Below, in pieces: positions 1-9,177 of a DNA stretch of 64,000 nt. The translations under genes were made by a program, and so were the position numbers. The notes beneath the pieces were generated by a model that worked only from the letters and a program-made list of their open reading frames with translations, searched no databases and was not told where the DNA came from. Origin of the DNA: Symbiodinium natans (taxonomy: Eukaryota; Sar; Dinophyceae; Suessiales; Symbiodiniaceae); NCBI GenBank assembly GCA_905221605.1, contig CAJNDS010002608.1:44017-108016 (forward strand). Reading direction: 5' to 3'. Within the stretch, counting starts at the first letter, position 1; every line of letters begins with the position of its first letter.

Positions 1-1645
1 GGACGCAGAGGGTGAGCGCATAGGCGAGCGCACAGGCGAGTCATCCGCAAGTGGGCCTGGCTGCACTCATCCTCTGCCACTCCTCTGCCGTTCGCACCGG
101 TTGACAATTGAATGCTCCCTTAAGGGCTCTGGGACTTTCAAGGTTCGTCTGCATTGGGAGCCCAGGAAGCGTATTGCACGCCGGTTGTCACGTTGAGCAA
201 CACAGCAACATGTTTTAACGGCGGGGATCCTAACCGAAAGCCATATGCCATGCCGGCCATAGCAAGTTTCAACACTGCGGAAAGTATGTGTGCCCGTGCC
301 TCACTGCATAAGACAAAACTTACAGCCCGTCCAACCCCAAACCCTCAAGCAAAACCCAAGATCCGCAGCGGCCTGCTCTGGACACAGCCAGGCCACGCGG
401 GCTCCGCAGGGGTGGGAGTGACCTGAATCACAGTGTCTGATAGGCCTTACTAGGTTTCCTGACCTTCCCCTGAGCTTCCCGAACAGCCCCCCTACATCCC
501 CCGCCTCCCTCCAGAACCCGCACCTAGCATAAACTCGTGGCTACTTTGCAGGTATTTTTTAAGAGTATGTACTTTTTCTATTTCGACACGCATCGATGAT
601 TTTATGGCATCTACAATCCCCCCTCTCCCTCATGAACCCTACGTCTGGCAAAATTCCTTGGTAGGCACTAACTTCGACTTGCGTCTTGAAGTTGGCACAA
701 GATGAGGGTGTCGTTATGCTAGGCCATTGCTTTGTTTCATACCAACAGTCACAAAATCCCAAATTTAAAAAGAAGTTGAGGGCCAACAGTTCCACCTAGA
801 CGAATGATCTACAAAAGAAGATAGAGTCCTTCAGGCATCGATTCAAAATGGGGTTTGGGGTGGACACTTACTTGGCTGGGGTACAACTGGAGCTACTTCT
901 CTCGGAGTTAGACGGTCTAACTCCACGAGACGTGGCTCCAGTGGTATTAAGTATTTAAACTCCCTATTGTACTCGAATCAACACTGCCCACTTGATGCTC
1001 TGATGCAGAACGGGAAGTGAGGGCTCCTTTGAGAGAAGTGAGGTATGCGTAGAGAGTATCTTATTTTAGAGTCTGGGGTGCCAACAAGCAATCAATCCCC
1101 CCGACGTCCTCATGTCTCAACGCTGGCCGTTCCCCTTCCCCCGCCCCCGCCCCCCCCCCCCCCCCCCTTCGGGCCCCCTGCGTGGAGGAGGGCCGCAGAG
1201 AGCCAGAGGAGGAGGCGCCTCCGGGCTGCTTCTTGGATTCTAATAGGTCTTCGGCTTGACGCTGGAGATGGCACAGCCAAACATCAGGCTAAATCTTGAG
1301 CCCCCGCGGCCAAGCAGTAACTCCTTCCCCCCCTTGCCTGGCCCTTGTGATCCCTGGTGACTCCTAAAGAGACCCGCCCGAATTCCCCAGCGGCTCTCAA
1401 CCTCGAGAAGAAGGCCGGTCGCCGAGAGCGAGCTGCATCTCCTTGAAAAGTTTGTAGGGTTGATAGTAGGGGGAAAGCAATTACAGACTACGGTACTTTG
1501 TTGACTTGGGGTGGGCCCCTCAAAGTTCAGGAGATCTCCGCAGAGCCAGACAAGACTGCTAATATAGGGGTTTGAAGAACATTTTGTGTAGTTTATACAG
1601 GTAATCATGGGTTATACGGCATTTGGGGTAGCATGTGTACAGGGA
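1..1645. other. Left edge, no gene supported
   Basis: No convincing coding sequence was found. The stretch holds a diverged ~60-bp tandem pair (about 489-545 and 609-668, both starting CTACA..CCCC), a 28-bp-arm palindrome (886-942) and a poly-C tract (about 1141-1168) that leads into a GC-rich patch (1169-1245) which could be part of an exon but shows no clear borders. AT-rich sequence lies at 540-800. A possible donor (GTGAGC) at about 12 could end an exon that begins outside the window. Confidence 0.5.
886..942. repeat. 57-nt near-perfect palindrome
   Basis: Two 28-base arms (886-913 and 915-942) are reverse complements at 24 of 28 positions around a single central G; the inner 10 bp (GGAGTTAGAC) and most of the outer 11 bp match exactly. 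It would fold into one long hairpin or extrude as a cruciform. It may be the core of a small inverted-repeat element. No transcript function can be assigned. Confidence 0.8.
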
Positions 1646-2079
1646 TTAAACGTATAAGGGATATTCTTGGTGGCAATCGAAAGAAACACCGCCCGCGCAT
1701 TCAGCCCCGCCAGAACTGACGCGAAGTTTCTGGGGGCTGCGCAAGGGCGTCGGCAGTCGAGCTGGCAAAAGACCTGCTGTGCTCCGAACAAAACCGGAGG
1801 AAGCCTGAGCCTGGACCCTGTAAAAACAAACCCTAAGCCCTTCTTGTTTCCAAGGAAACAAACCCCTGAAAACCGGGAATGCAAGTATTACTCGGGGCCT
1901 TAATGATTGGAATGTGATATTTAGGGGGGGGTTGTTAAAGTATCATTAAGGGAAATACTATTAGTACTTAATTCTCCCCCTATGTTAACAGCTTTGCCTC
2001 TCTTGTAGTTCCGAGCGTCTGATACATCAACTCCCTCGCGACTCGTGAGCCTCCGAATTTGATGCCAAAAACCGTGACC
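1646..2079 (-). CDS. Two-exon 3' gene end split by an introner
   Basis: Exon 2079-1990 opens after TTTAG|GG, so the acceptor lies inside a telomere-like TTTAGGG run, and encodes a stretch including GGSRVARELMYQTLGTTREA. It ends at donor GTTAAC with two spare bases. Intron 1989-1899 (91 bp) is a copy of the dispersed introner family and ends CATTAAG|G. Exon 1898-1646 continues in the same frame (PRVILAFPVFRG, then PLRSPQKLRVSSGG) to stop TAA at 1646-1648. The two phases fit exactly. The function is not recognised. The 5' part of the gene lies upstream (higher coordinates) and was not found. Splice borders are by eye; the in-frame join across the repeat is the main support. Confidence 0.6.
1899..1989 (-). 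mobile_element. Introner element, copy 1 (91 bp)
   Basis: Reading on the minus strand it starts GTTAACATAGGGGGAG, has the family block TTTCCCTTAATG in the middle and ends TTCCAATCATTAAG, followed by G. It shares these blocks with 8128-8281, 36563-36665 and 38808-38917. It exactly fills the intron of the 1646-2079 gene. Confidence 0.7.
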
Positions 2080-2113
2080 CTAAACCCTAAACCCTAAACC
2101 CTAAACCCTAAAT
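2080..2113 (+). repeat. Telomere-like CCCTAAA run
   Basis: Four to five near-perfect CCCTAAA units directly abut the first coding base of the minus-strand exon that starts at 2079. On that strand the run reads TTTAGGG, and its last TTTAG is the likely 3' splice site. Degenerate CCCTAAA/CCCTAAG text continues at 2300-2400. Confidence 0.8.
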
Positions 2114-2408
2114 CCCTGACCCCCACCAAAGCATCCCCCGGACGCAACTCACCTCTTCTGCAAGCTCTAACTCTCACTGGCAAAAAAAAGAAGCACTTAA
2201 CCGGGCAATCCAAAGAAGGGTGCTTCTGACATACCAACAAACTACTGCAATCCTTCATATCGAAACCCTCCAACTCGAAGGGCACAAACCCCCACTTCTA
2301 AGCCCTAAACACCCTGCGACCCTAAACCCTGCAACCCTAAAACCCCACAACCCTCAAACCCTCAAACCCTAAACCCCACAACCCCTCAAACCCTAAGCCT
2401 GGTTTCAG

Positions 2409-2470
2409 GGGCGCACGGGCCTGGCTGGGTAACCTTCGCCTGGGGGCGGCGGCGGCCGCATGCGGAGCCG
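2409..2470 (+). CDS. Putative internal exon
   Basis: A 62-bp GC-rich island is bounded by TTTCAG|GG and by the near-consensus donor GTGAGTG (2471). One frame, with one leading and one trailing base, reads GARAWLGNLRLGAAAAACGA; a second frame is also open. The flanks are telomere-like filler. The protein is not recognised. Confidence 0.45.
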
Positions 2471-2810
2471 GTGAGTGTCCTAAGATTTCGGGGTGCTTAG
2501 GGTACTTGAGTTTTTTAAAGGCATTTAGGCTATTTGGGGTATGTAGGGTCTACAGGGTATGGGTACGACTTAGGTATGAGGGCTGTTGAGAAAAACGATT
2601 TAGGGTTCTAGGGCTTGGGTTTTGTGGCATCAGGACAATGTGGGAGTTGGGATTTCCAAGCTCCTCTTCGCAGCTCTTGAAGCACCCAAGCCAAGCTTCC
2701 TCAAAGAAACTTCCCAAGTTGCCTGATGCCTAAACCCTAAACCCCAAACCCGAAACCCCAGGCCCAAAACTCAACACCCTGGATCCCCTGCCCGCCTGCG
2801 TGGTCCGCAG

Positions 2811-2879
2811 GTTGTCGTGCGCCTGTCGAGCGCTGCGCATGGAGCGGTTCGCCATGGCGCGGAAAGCGGCGGGCTTGAG
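2811..2879 (+). CDS. Putative internal exon
   Basis: A 69-bp GC-rich island follows GCAG|G and ends before GT at 2880. All-open frames include LSCACRALRMERFAMARK and VVVRLSSAAHGAVRHG. The second is phase-compatible with the alternative frame of the 2409-2470 exon, so both may belong to one plus-strand gene. The frame is unresolved. Confidence 0.35.
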
Positions 2880-2921
2880 GTTGCGTGGTGGAAACAGGAC
2901 CCTTTAAACCCTGCACCCTAC

Positions 2922-3003
2922 ACCCTAAACCCTGGGTTTAGGGTTCATGAGGGTCCTTAAGCCCAGAACCCGAAGAACCCTAAACCCTGGGTTTAGGGTT
3001 CAT
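2922..3003. repeat. Paired head-to-head telomere palindromes
   Basis: Two ~27-bp copies (2922-2949 and 2976-3003) each consist of ACCCTAAACCC fused to TGGGTTTAGGGTT and then CATG. Each is a telomere motif meeting its own reverse complement; the copies lie ~55 bp apart. Confidence 0.8.
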
Positions 3004-3287
3004 GGCTTTGAGGGTCAGAGGTGTCAATCCTTGTATTTGGGGGGCTTTGGGTTGGGGCTTTAGGGTTTAGGGTTCAGGGTTCGGTGGTGTAGGGTGCCTA
3101 CTATCCAGGAAGAAGTTCCGGCAACAAGCTTGTCTCCGAACATGAGTTCGTGGTCCTGCTACTCCTGGATCCGACTCTACAAGGTTCTGAAGCCGCAAAA
3201 CGGGCCAAAACCAGAAAAGCAACGGATAGCGCCTGAGAGGATTAGGCCTAAGCCTGGGAGGAGGAAGAGTTCCCTAAACCCCAAAAC

Positions 3288-3501
3288 CGCGTCGAAGCGC
3301 CCTCCCGCATCGTTAGGCAATGACCGCCATGCATCCAAGGCGGCCTGACTGAGGGCGACCCAGCGCATGACGCGGCCAAGAGCAGCTTGTCCGGCTTGCA
3401 AGGTGACAGGGCGAAGAAGCCCGAGAAGAATCGGGTTTTCCTCTCTCGCGTCTCCTAGTCCGGGAATCAGCGTCCACAGGCCGCTTGCCCAACAGGGACG
3501 A
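3288..3501 (-). CDS. Putative exon
   Basis: The minus strand is open from GTGCAG|T (3501) to donor GTTTTGGGG (3287), which leads into TTTAGGG text. The peptide includes LLRPVTLQAGQAALGRVMRW and ALDAWRSLPNDAGGRFDA, which look coding by composition (Ala/Leu/Arg-rich, GC-rich third positions). The acceptor lacks the usual following G. The family is unknown. Confidence 0.35.
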
Positions 3502-3786
3502 CTGCACGCCCTCTTCGTCGTCGGGCTGGTTGCTTGCATGGCCCCAGAAGAGCTGTGGCAGGGAGAAGGTTTAGGATGTGGGGCCGAGGGTTTAGGGCCT
3601 TTAGGGTTCAGCAAATTCAACCAAAAGCCCCATAAACCTGACACCCCACCAAAACACAAAACAACACCCTAGACCGCTAAACCCCAGGAACCCCGTAAAT
3701 CCCTAACCCTACACCTCTAAAACCGCAAACCCCGAAACCTTCACCTTGTTTGGAGCTCAGGACTTGGGGCTTGAAACAGAAAAAGA

Positions 3787-3974
3787 AACAGAAAGAGAAA
3801 CATAGAGAGAGAGAGAGAAAGAGCATACGACGAAATAATGAGAGAAAGAAATAGTCTGGATGTGCCACCTTCATGCCAGAAAGAGATAATTGAGAGAAAT
3901 AGAGAACCCGGGCATACCCTTGTCAAAGCAACAACAAGAGAAGCGCAGAGAGACAATGAGAGAGAGAGAGAGAG
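3787..3974 (+). repeat. GA-rich microsatellite cluster
   Basis: (GA)n tracts at about 3797-3826 and 3957-3974 are joined by purine-rich sequence. The Arg/Glu-rich ORFs across it are a by-product of the repeat. Confidence 0.8.
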
Positions 3975-4107
3975 ACAGAAGCGGCATCCGGATACACCAC
4001 TTCACATCACATCAGAAAAAACAACGAGGAAGCAACGGAACTTGCCGATTCACGGAACCGTGTCCCCGACCTGTGTTTCAGCCAGCGAGTCAAAATCCCG
4101 AACTTCA

Positions 4108-5260
4108 TCAGAGTTCAGGCCTGAGCACTAAGGGCTGAGGCAGCCTTCCCAACTGCTTAAGCTCATAATAAACACGAGATTCCAGGAATGGCAGACGCAC
4201 CGCCATGGTCGCTGACCATGCATCAAGACGTGGCTTCACCACAAGCGGTCCCACCAAGCACCACAGAACCTTGAGGAGAAGCCACCGGCTCGGCTCGACA
4301 CCTCGCTTCAACCACCCGCAGACGACAGTCTTGAGGTAGCGCAGGGAGGCCAGGCTGGACAGCATGGGTGCCACTCTTGCTGCAAACAGCGTCAGGTAGA
4401 GCGTTAGCACGCGAAAGCCGTGTTCCGAAAGGTCGTCCAGATATGGAAGTGCCAAGACATAGGCCAAACCGAACACGGCGGCCAAAAAGACTGCCCCCAG
4501 CATCATTGCCCTCCTGGTCCTGTTGTTGAGTGCTCTGCCAATACCCAAACTGTCAAAGGTCACCAGGGAAAAGATGGGAAAGGCAACAGCCGAGATGGCC
4601 AGCACAACCAAGATTACCAAGGCCAAGATGATGATGCAAACCTGGGGGCGCGCTTCAAAGAGCAAGTTCCCGAGACTCCCCCTACTCTATAGGATGCTGA
4701 CCTCGTGCTCAGATAAGGACTTCCTAATGAGTCTTCAACCCCCAAATTTCTCCGATTTGGGAAGAACTGGCCTGACAGTTCTTCAGGAACTGCTGCTTCG
4801 CAACAGGCACCTCGGAAGCGCCATAGACCAGATTGCGTAAGGCCATGACCTGCATCTGCGCACGCAGGGGACTTCCACCCAGACCAAAGAGTTGCCACAA
4901 CCGATAGCCAGGGTCCACTTGACCAAAGAGAACCTTGAAGAGCTGATCCGGCCGAGGCGTTTGATCCTGCATGCTGTGCTCAAGAATCTCGGGCAACACA
5001 GCATATTCCCAGCACGCGAGCTCGCCAAGCCTACCCAATGGCCACATCTTGTCTAAGAACCGCTGCCTCTGATTGCTGAGGAGAGCATTCAAATTTCCGG
5101 CAACTTCTTCTGCAAGCAGTGTCTGATTCACATCCGGATGGACATCGCCACAACGCCAGATGCTGCGCATGAGAGTCGCAAAGTCCCCCTGTCCAAGAAC
5201 ACCCTTTGCGAGCATGTACGTCTGGTTGGCAAGCTCCACAGCAGAGCAATGGCCCGTCAT
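4108..5260 (-). CDS. Two-exon membrane protein gene, family unknown
   Basis: Exon 5260-4740 starts at an ATG (MTGHCSAVELANQTYML, with an in-frame stop just upstream) and encodes ~174 soluble residues with an acidic, Leu/Gln-rich composition. A 58-bp GT-AG intron (4739-4682, phase 2, acceptor TAG|G) joins it in frame to exon 4681-4108, which encodes a multi-pass membrane region. Hydrophobic segments include IIILALVILVVLAISAVAF, a second around MMLGAVFLAAVFGLAYVLAL and a third around RVLTLYLTLFAARVAPMLSS, then a basic tail ending at a stop. The total is ~365 residues. No known domain is recognised. The ATG could also be an internal Met if another exon lies upstream. Confidence 0.7.
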
Positions 5261-5721
5261 TGCTTAACTACACCTTTCACTAAGCTCGCGTTGCCTGTGC
5301 CAAGCTGCCACAGTCTTAAGCATCTACACCCCAACCGCCCTAAGCCCTTGAGCCCCTCAGCATCCTCCTTAAAGCCGAACACCCTAACCCCTCAAAACCC
5401 TGGCATACAAATTTAGGAGAGTGATCTCTATCAAAATTTTAGAACGGGCATTTTCTACAGGCTTTGTAAGGGGATGATCTTGACAAGCATTTCGGCACCT
5501 TGACTTCCTGGACCTGTAGTGGAACAACTGTTGCATCCCAACGTCCAGAGAAGGGACACTTAGGGTTTAACGTCCAGAGAAGGGACTCTTAGGGTTTAGG
5601 ATTTAGGGTTTAGGGGTAGTTTTGTCAGCGGGCCAGGGGCCGCGACTTCGGTTTCGGCAACGGGGCCCCCCCCAAAGGATGGGGCCCCCGAAGGCTTCCA
5701 TTCGCAGTCCCACGGGGGTAG

Positions 5722-5979
5722 GGAGGACTTCAGCAAGATACGACGTTTTCGAAGCCATCCCAGGCTTGCTGTTGTTGTCCGTTGAGGGAAATTGTTACTA
5801 TGTGCTGAACATGGAGTTAGGGAAGTAAGTGCCATATCACTGCCCCTCTATTCAACCCTTAGGGAACAGAGTGCCCATCCCTACTTACCTTCTATAATAA
5901 GAACAGTACAAGGGTTCCGACCCCTGTTTTCCTCCGCAGCGCGCATCGGATAACTGCAAACGAAGCCCTCCTACGCTAA
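5722..5979 (+). CDS. Two-exon 3' gene end, plus strand
   Basis: Exon 5722-5824 encodes YDVFEAIPGLLLLSVEGNCY and following residues and ends at the excellent donor GTAAGT (5825). Intron 5825-5939 ends CCTCCGCAG. The join is in frame and gives AHRITANEALLR followed by TAA (5977-5979). The 5' limit of the first exon is uncertain because open sequence continues upstream to about 5622. It is one of few plus-strand genes. Function unknown. Confidence 0.5.
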
Positions 5980-6494
5980 ACCCAGCACCCTAAATCCAAA
6001 ACCCTAAATTTAAAGCCTAAACCTCAACTGCAAAGCCCCCTTGAACCCCTTAGGCCTGAACTGAACTCTGTTCTGGAGTTGAGCTGCGTAGGGTTCACGG
6101 TTTGGGGTTGAGGCAGTTTCGGTGCTTTCAGATTTGGCATGCTTCAGGGTGCAGCATGATGCAACGCCGTTGCACACAAGGCATCCCAGTCAAACCCTTC
6201 ATGTGTCTGAGCCTGCAGCCTTGCTCCTCAACCCAGCCCTACCTTAAAGCCCCTCCAATTTTGAGCTCCGCCTAGATTCCTGCGCTGAGCATCCCACAAA
6301 CATCTAGCTCTTATGGCACCAGCTCGGCTCAGCGACTCAGCAGACGACGCCCAATTCCATCACCGGATGTTCTGCGGGGCGGGCATTTGGGATGGGAACT
6401 TGACTCCAACCTTGAGCCTTTCACCCCCAATCGACAAACCCTAAACCGTGCAGCCTCTGTTCCATAAATCGACTCCGAAGTCCAAGCTTCGGCC

Positions 6495-6776
6495 CTAATG
6501 TTGACTTCACATTAGGAATTCCCGCCGCAATTATAAAGTCCAGCTGCCAGAACACAATAATGTAGCCCGCCACAATTATAAAATCCAGCCCGGAATATTC
6601 TTCTAAAAGTGATCCCCCAGAAGCTCGCAGTAGAGGCTCACTTAGCCCACCGTGGTGGCACCGGGACAGCTAGACCTACCAGGATTTAGGCGGATATTAT
6701 TGAGGAGGCCCTGGCCGGAGAGATTGATCAATGAAGGGGGGGGGGGGGGGATTTATTAATGCGAAGTCAACATTAG
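6495..6776. mobile_element. Small inverted-repeat element (~282 bp)
   Basis: Perfect 14-bp inverted ends CTAATGTTGACTTC (6495-6508) and GAAGTCAACATTAG (6763-6776). The left end itself forms a hairpin (CCTAATGT..ACATTAGG). Inside is a duplicated 20-bp motif (around AATTATAAA, ~43 bp apart) and a 14-bp poly-G tract. No transposase is present, so this is MITE-like. A target-site duplication is not obvious. It lies just downstream of the stop codon of the 6793-6945 exon. Confidence 0.65.
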
Positions 6777-6792
6777 AAGGGGCGTGAAGAAG

Positions 6793-6945
6793 TCAGTAGT
6801 CGTCATGGGAGGCATTAGAGGCACCGGGGCCACCAACTGTGGAGCCCTTCTTCGCACCCCGCATCCCCACAGCCCAAACCAGGAAACAGCCAAACCCAAA
6901 GGCCAAACCCCAAGCCAGGTAGAAGAAACGCGCGCGCGCACAAAC
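6793..6945 (-). CDS. C-terminal exon of a single-pass membrane protein
   Basis: The exon starts after GAGAG|G (6945) in phase 0 and runs 50 codons to TGA (6793-6795). It has one hydrophobic helix, FFYLAWGLAFGFGCFLVWAV, followed by a basic then polar tail (MRGAKKGSTVGGPGASNASH, ending DDY). This is a typical membrane anchor plus short cytosolic tail. Upstream exons were not located. The family is unknown. Confidence 0.55.
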   Translation of the reverse strand, partial: VCARARFFYLAWGLAFGFGCFLVWAVGMRGAKKGSTVGGPGASNASHDDY

Positions 6946-7345
6946 CTCTCCGAGACGAGAGCTCTTCTCCCAAGTCCTAACAACCTCACCCAACCCGAAA
7001 ACGCATGTATCACAACACCTCAGACAAAGCCTTCGATCCCTCGGGCTGCAGAGCATTAACGTCGGGGTTCAGGGCAAATCCAAGCCCCCAAACTCCATGC
7101 AAACACACCACAGGGCGGACAGCGCGAGAACCGTTCCACACGAAAGATCTAAACTTTGAACCCCAAACCCCACACCCAGCCTCGAGGCACGCTGCGTCGG
7201 GCGATAACCCCGGGTTCGAGGGCATAGCCGCGGAAACCAGCCCTGGGCTTGGCTCAGCAGGGTTCAGGGTTTAGGGTTTTCTGGGTTTCGGGTTTGTGTG
7301 GTTGTACATGTGATCAAGGTGGGCACCATGGTCTTGCACATTGTC

Positions 7346-7520
7346 TTACACACCGCGGCGCCCTGGCGCCGCAAAGGGGTCGGCGTGTGGGGCAAGTAGG
7401 GGCGGCATCGGCGTGATGATACGGCTTTCCGTTTCAAAGGCTGAGGAATCGGAAGGCATGGTAGGCAACCTGAGGAGCTTGAGGGCCTCGGAAATGCTGT
7501 AGTGTGTAGGTGCGTAAGGC
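7346..7520 (-). CDS. Putative C-terminal exon
   Basis: The open minus frame includes APTHYSISEALKLLRLPTMP and PHADPFAAPGRRGV before a stop at 7346. A second coding-like frame (GRRQWIAKKVPKIEQECR) overlaps just upstream at 7520-7600, suggesting a splice junction or frameshift near 7515. No family recognised. Confidence 0.35.
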
Positions 7521-7758
7521 TCTGCACTCCTGCTCGATCTTTGGGACTTTTTTGGCAATCCACTGCCGCCTACCGCCCTCTAGCATACCTGCAAATGCAG
7601 GCGAAATCAGAACAACCCTGTTCAACATTATAACCTTGCGGTCCCCGATCCGGCGGACCCCTTTTGCTTTGAGTTACGACTTGGGGGAATATCATGACAT
7701 AAAATAACAAGATGATCGACTTCTTCCGGCTGCGTGCTTCACAGCATGGTCTGCGCAC

Positions 7759-9177
7759 TCAGCAGAATGCCTTTACTCGACCAACAATTGAAAGTTCAGC
7801 GTACCGAGCAGTCCCCGAAAGAGCTTGCAGAGCTGTCCTAAGTTGTGGGGCATAGGGTTGAGGAGCCATAGTCCCACATTGAATCTCTATCCCCTCATGT
7901 CCAGATATCTGAGTCCGGCCAAGATGCGCTTGTGGGCTGCCTTGACAGGGTGTGACGGTGTAACTAGTCAGGACTTCCTACGAATTGGGATATTTTGGGG
8001 CGTCCTCTACAAGACTTTGATGTATTAAGAGGGACTAAAAACTTTCAAACATCTCACAAGTCAAGGACTTCAGGGGGACGGCAGTGCTCATAGGGCGCAA
8101 ATGCTTCAAGTATAGGCCATAAAGAGCCTCAATAATTAGAATAGGGTTTTGGGGGATATGATAGCATAAGCGTTCAAGAAAAAGAAGTTGCACGAAACCT
8201 AAATATCAAAGTATTTTGGGGCCATAAGGGAATACGGTTAGTAAATATTCCGACCCCCATATTAGGTGCCAAGTTTAGTACGTTCTGCTCTGTCATGTCA
8301 GCTATTGCCTGTTGGGCCGCGCACTGTGTTGCTTCAATTGAAGTCGATGGCTGCATCTTGTCCAGCTGTAGCTCCAGGCAGTTGCTGAATAAAGAGATGT
8401 CAGATGTACTATGGTGGCCTATTTAACGGCAAACAATGGGTATTTTGGGCAGGTGCGCTCTCCCGATCTCTGAAGGTTCGGGGTATTCCTAAAGGGACCC
8501 TCAACCCTAAGCCCTAAAAGCCCCGTTGGCCCCTCAGAAGAATATGAGAGCGGGCCTGAGGAAGGTTCTCGTAAAAACAACCAGGAATTTGGGGTCCAGG
8601 GTTTTAGAGTTCTGACTCCCAAAGTCCTACCTAGAAGCCCTTCAGAATGTCTGACCTCTGAACAGCAAGCGCCCAGGGACGGTAGACGGTCGAAAACAAG
8701 AAGTGCTCGAACCTGACTTTGGCTTTCCTTCGCAGGACACACCCTAGTGCCGACTCCCGCGAGAAACAGGTACCGAAGATCTTGGTACCCTGTAAGCCCT
8801 GTAAGCCCAATAACACGTTGCGACTCTACAAAGCCCTCTAAAACGCCTGAAGACCAGAACCCCACAGCCAGCTCTGCATAGCGACATTCTTGCATCGCAA
8901 CTAAGTTCGAAGGATCCCCCTTCTCATCCTGATTCAAAACGCAGTGCCTTAGCAATCATCTAGTCCCAACCCCTCACCAAACTTCTGCTCCAAAACTCCG
9001 TGCCACGGCCTCCTGGACCCTAAGCGATGAAACCCCGTGACCAGGACCCAAATGTCCAAACTTCGCTTTTCTGTCACGGCGCGGGGATGCGTCCCACAAC
9101 CTGAACACCGTCTGAGGCTCTTTTTGGGGTGTACCGACTCAAGGAGGATTTGGGGCTCTTTTTTTGTCGGGCAGGCC
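7759..9177 (-). CDS. Six-exon gene, family unknown
   Basis: Exons in transcription order are 9177-9078, 9019-8978, 8947-8631, 8418-8282, 8127-8058 and 7940-7759. Every junction keeps phase. Acceptors are CTAAG|G, CTTAG|G, CTAAG|G, AATAG|G, TTGAG|G and TCAAG|G; donors are GTGACA, GTGAGG, GTAGGA, GTACTA and GTGAGA. Coding landmarks are VQEAVARSFGAEV in exon 2, VLNQDEKGDPSNLVAMQECR in exon 3, SISLFSNC-like and STSIEATQCAAQQAIADMTE in exon 4, ALYGLYLKHLRPMSTAVPLK in exon 5, and QLRTALQALSGTARYAELSI ending VGRVKAFC-stop (7759-7761) in exon 6. Intron 8281-8128 is an introner copy. The 30-nt intron 8977-8948 is extremely short, and exon 3 may hide another intron. The 5' end is missing. No family recognised. 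Confidence 0.6.
8128..8281 (-). mobile_element. Introner element, copy 2 (154 bp)
   Basis: On the minus strand it starts GTACTAAACTTGGC, carries the family blocks GGGGGTCGGAAT and TATTCCCTTATG, has ~45 bp of extra internal sequence relative to other copies, and ends TTCTAATTATTGAG|G. It lies in phase 0 between exons 4 and 5 of the 7759-9177 gene. A GC donor 12 bases downstream would keep the frame too. Confidence 0.7.
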
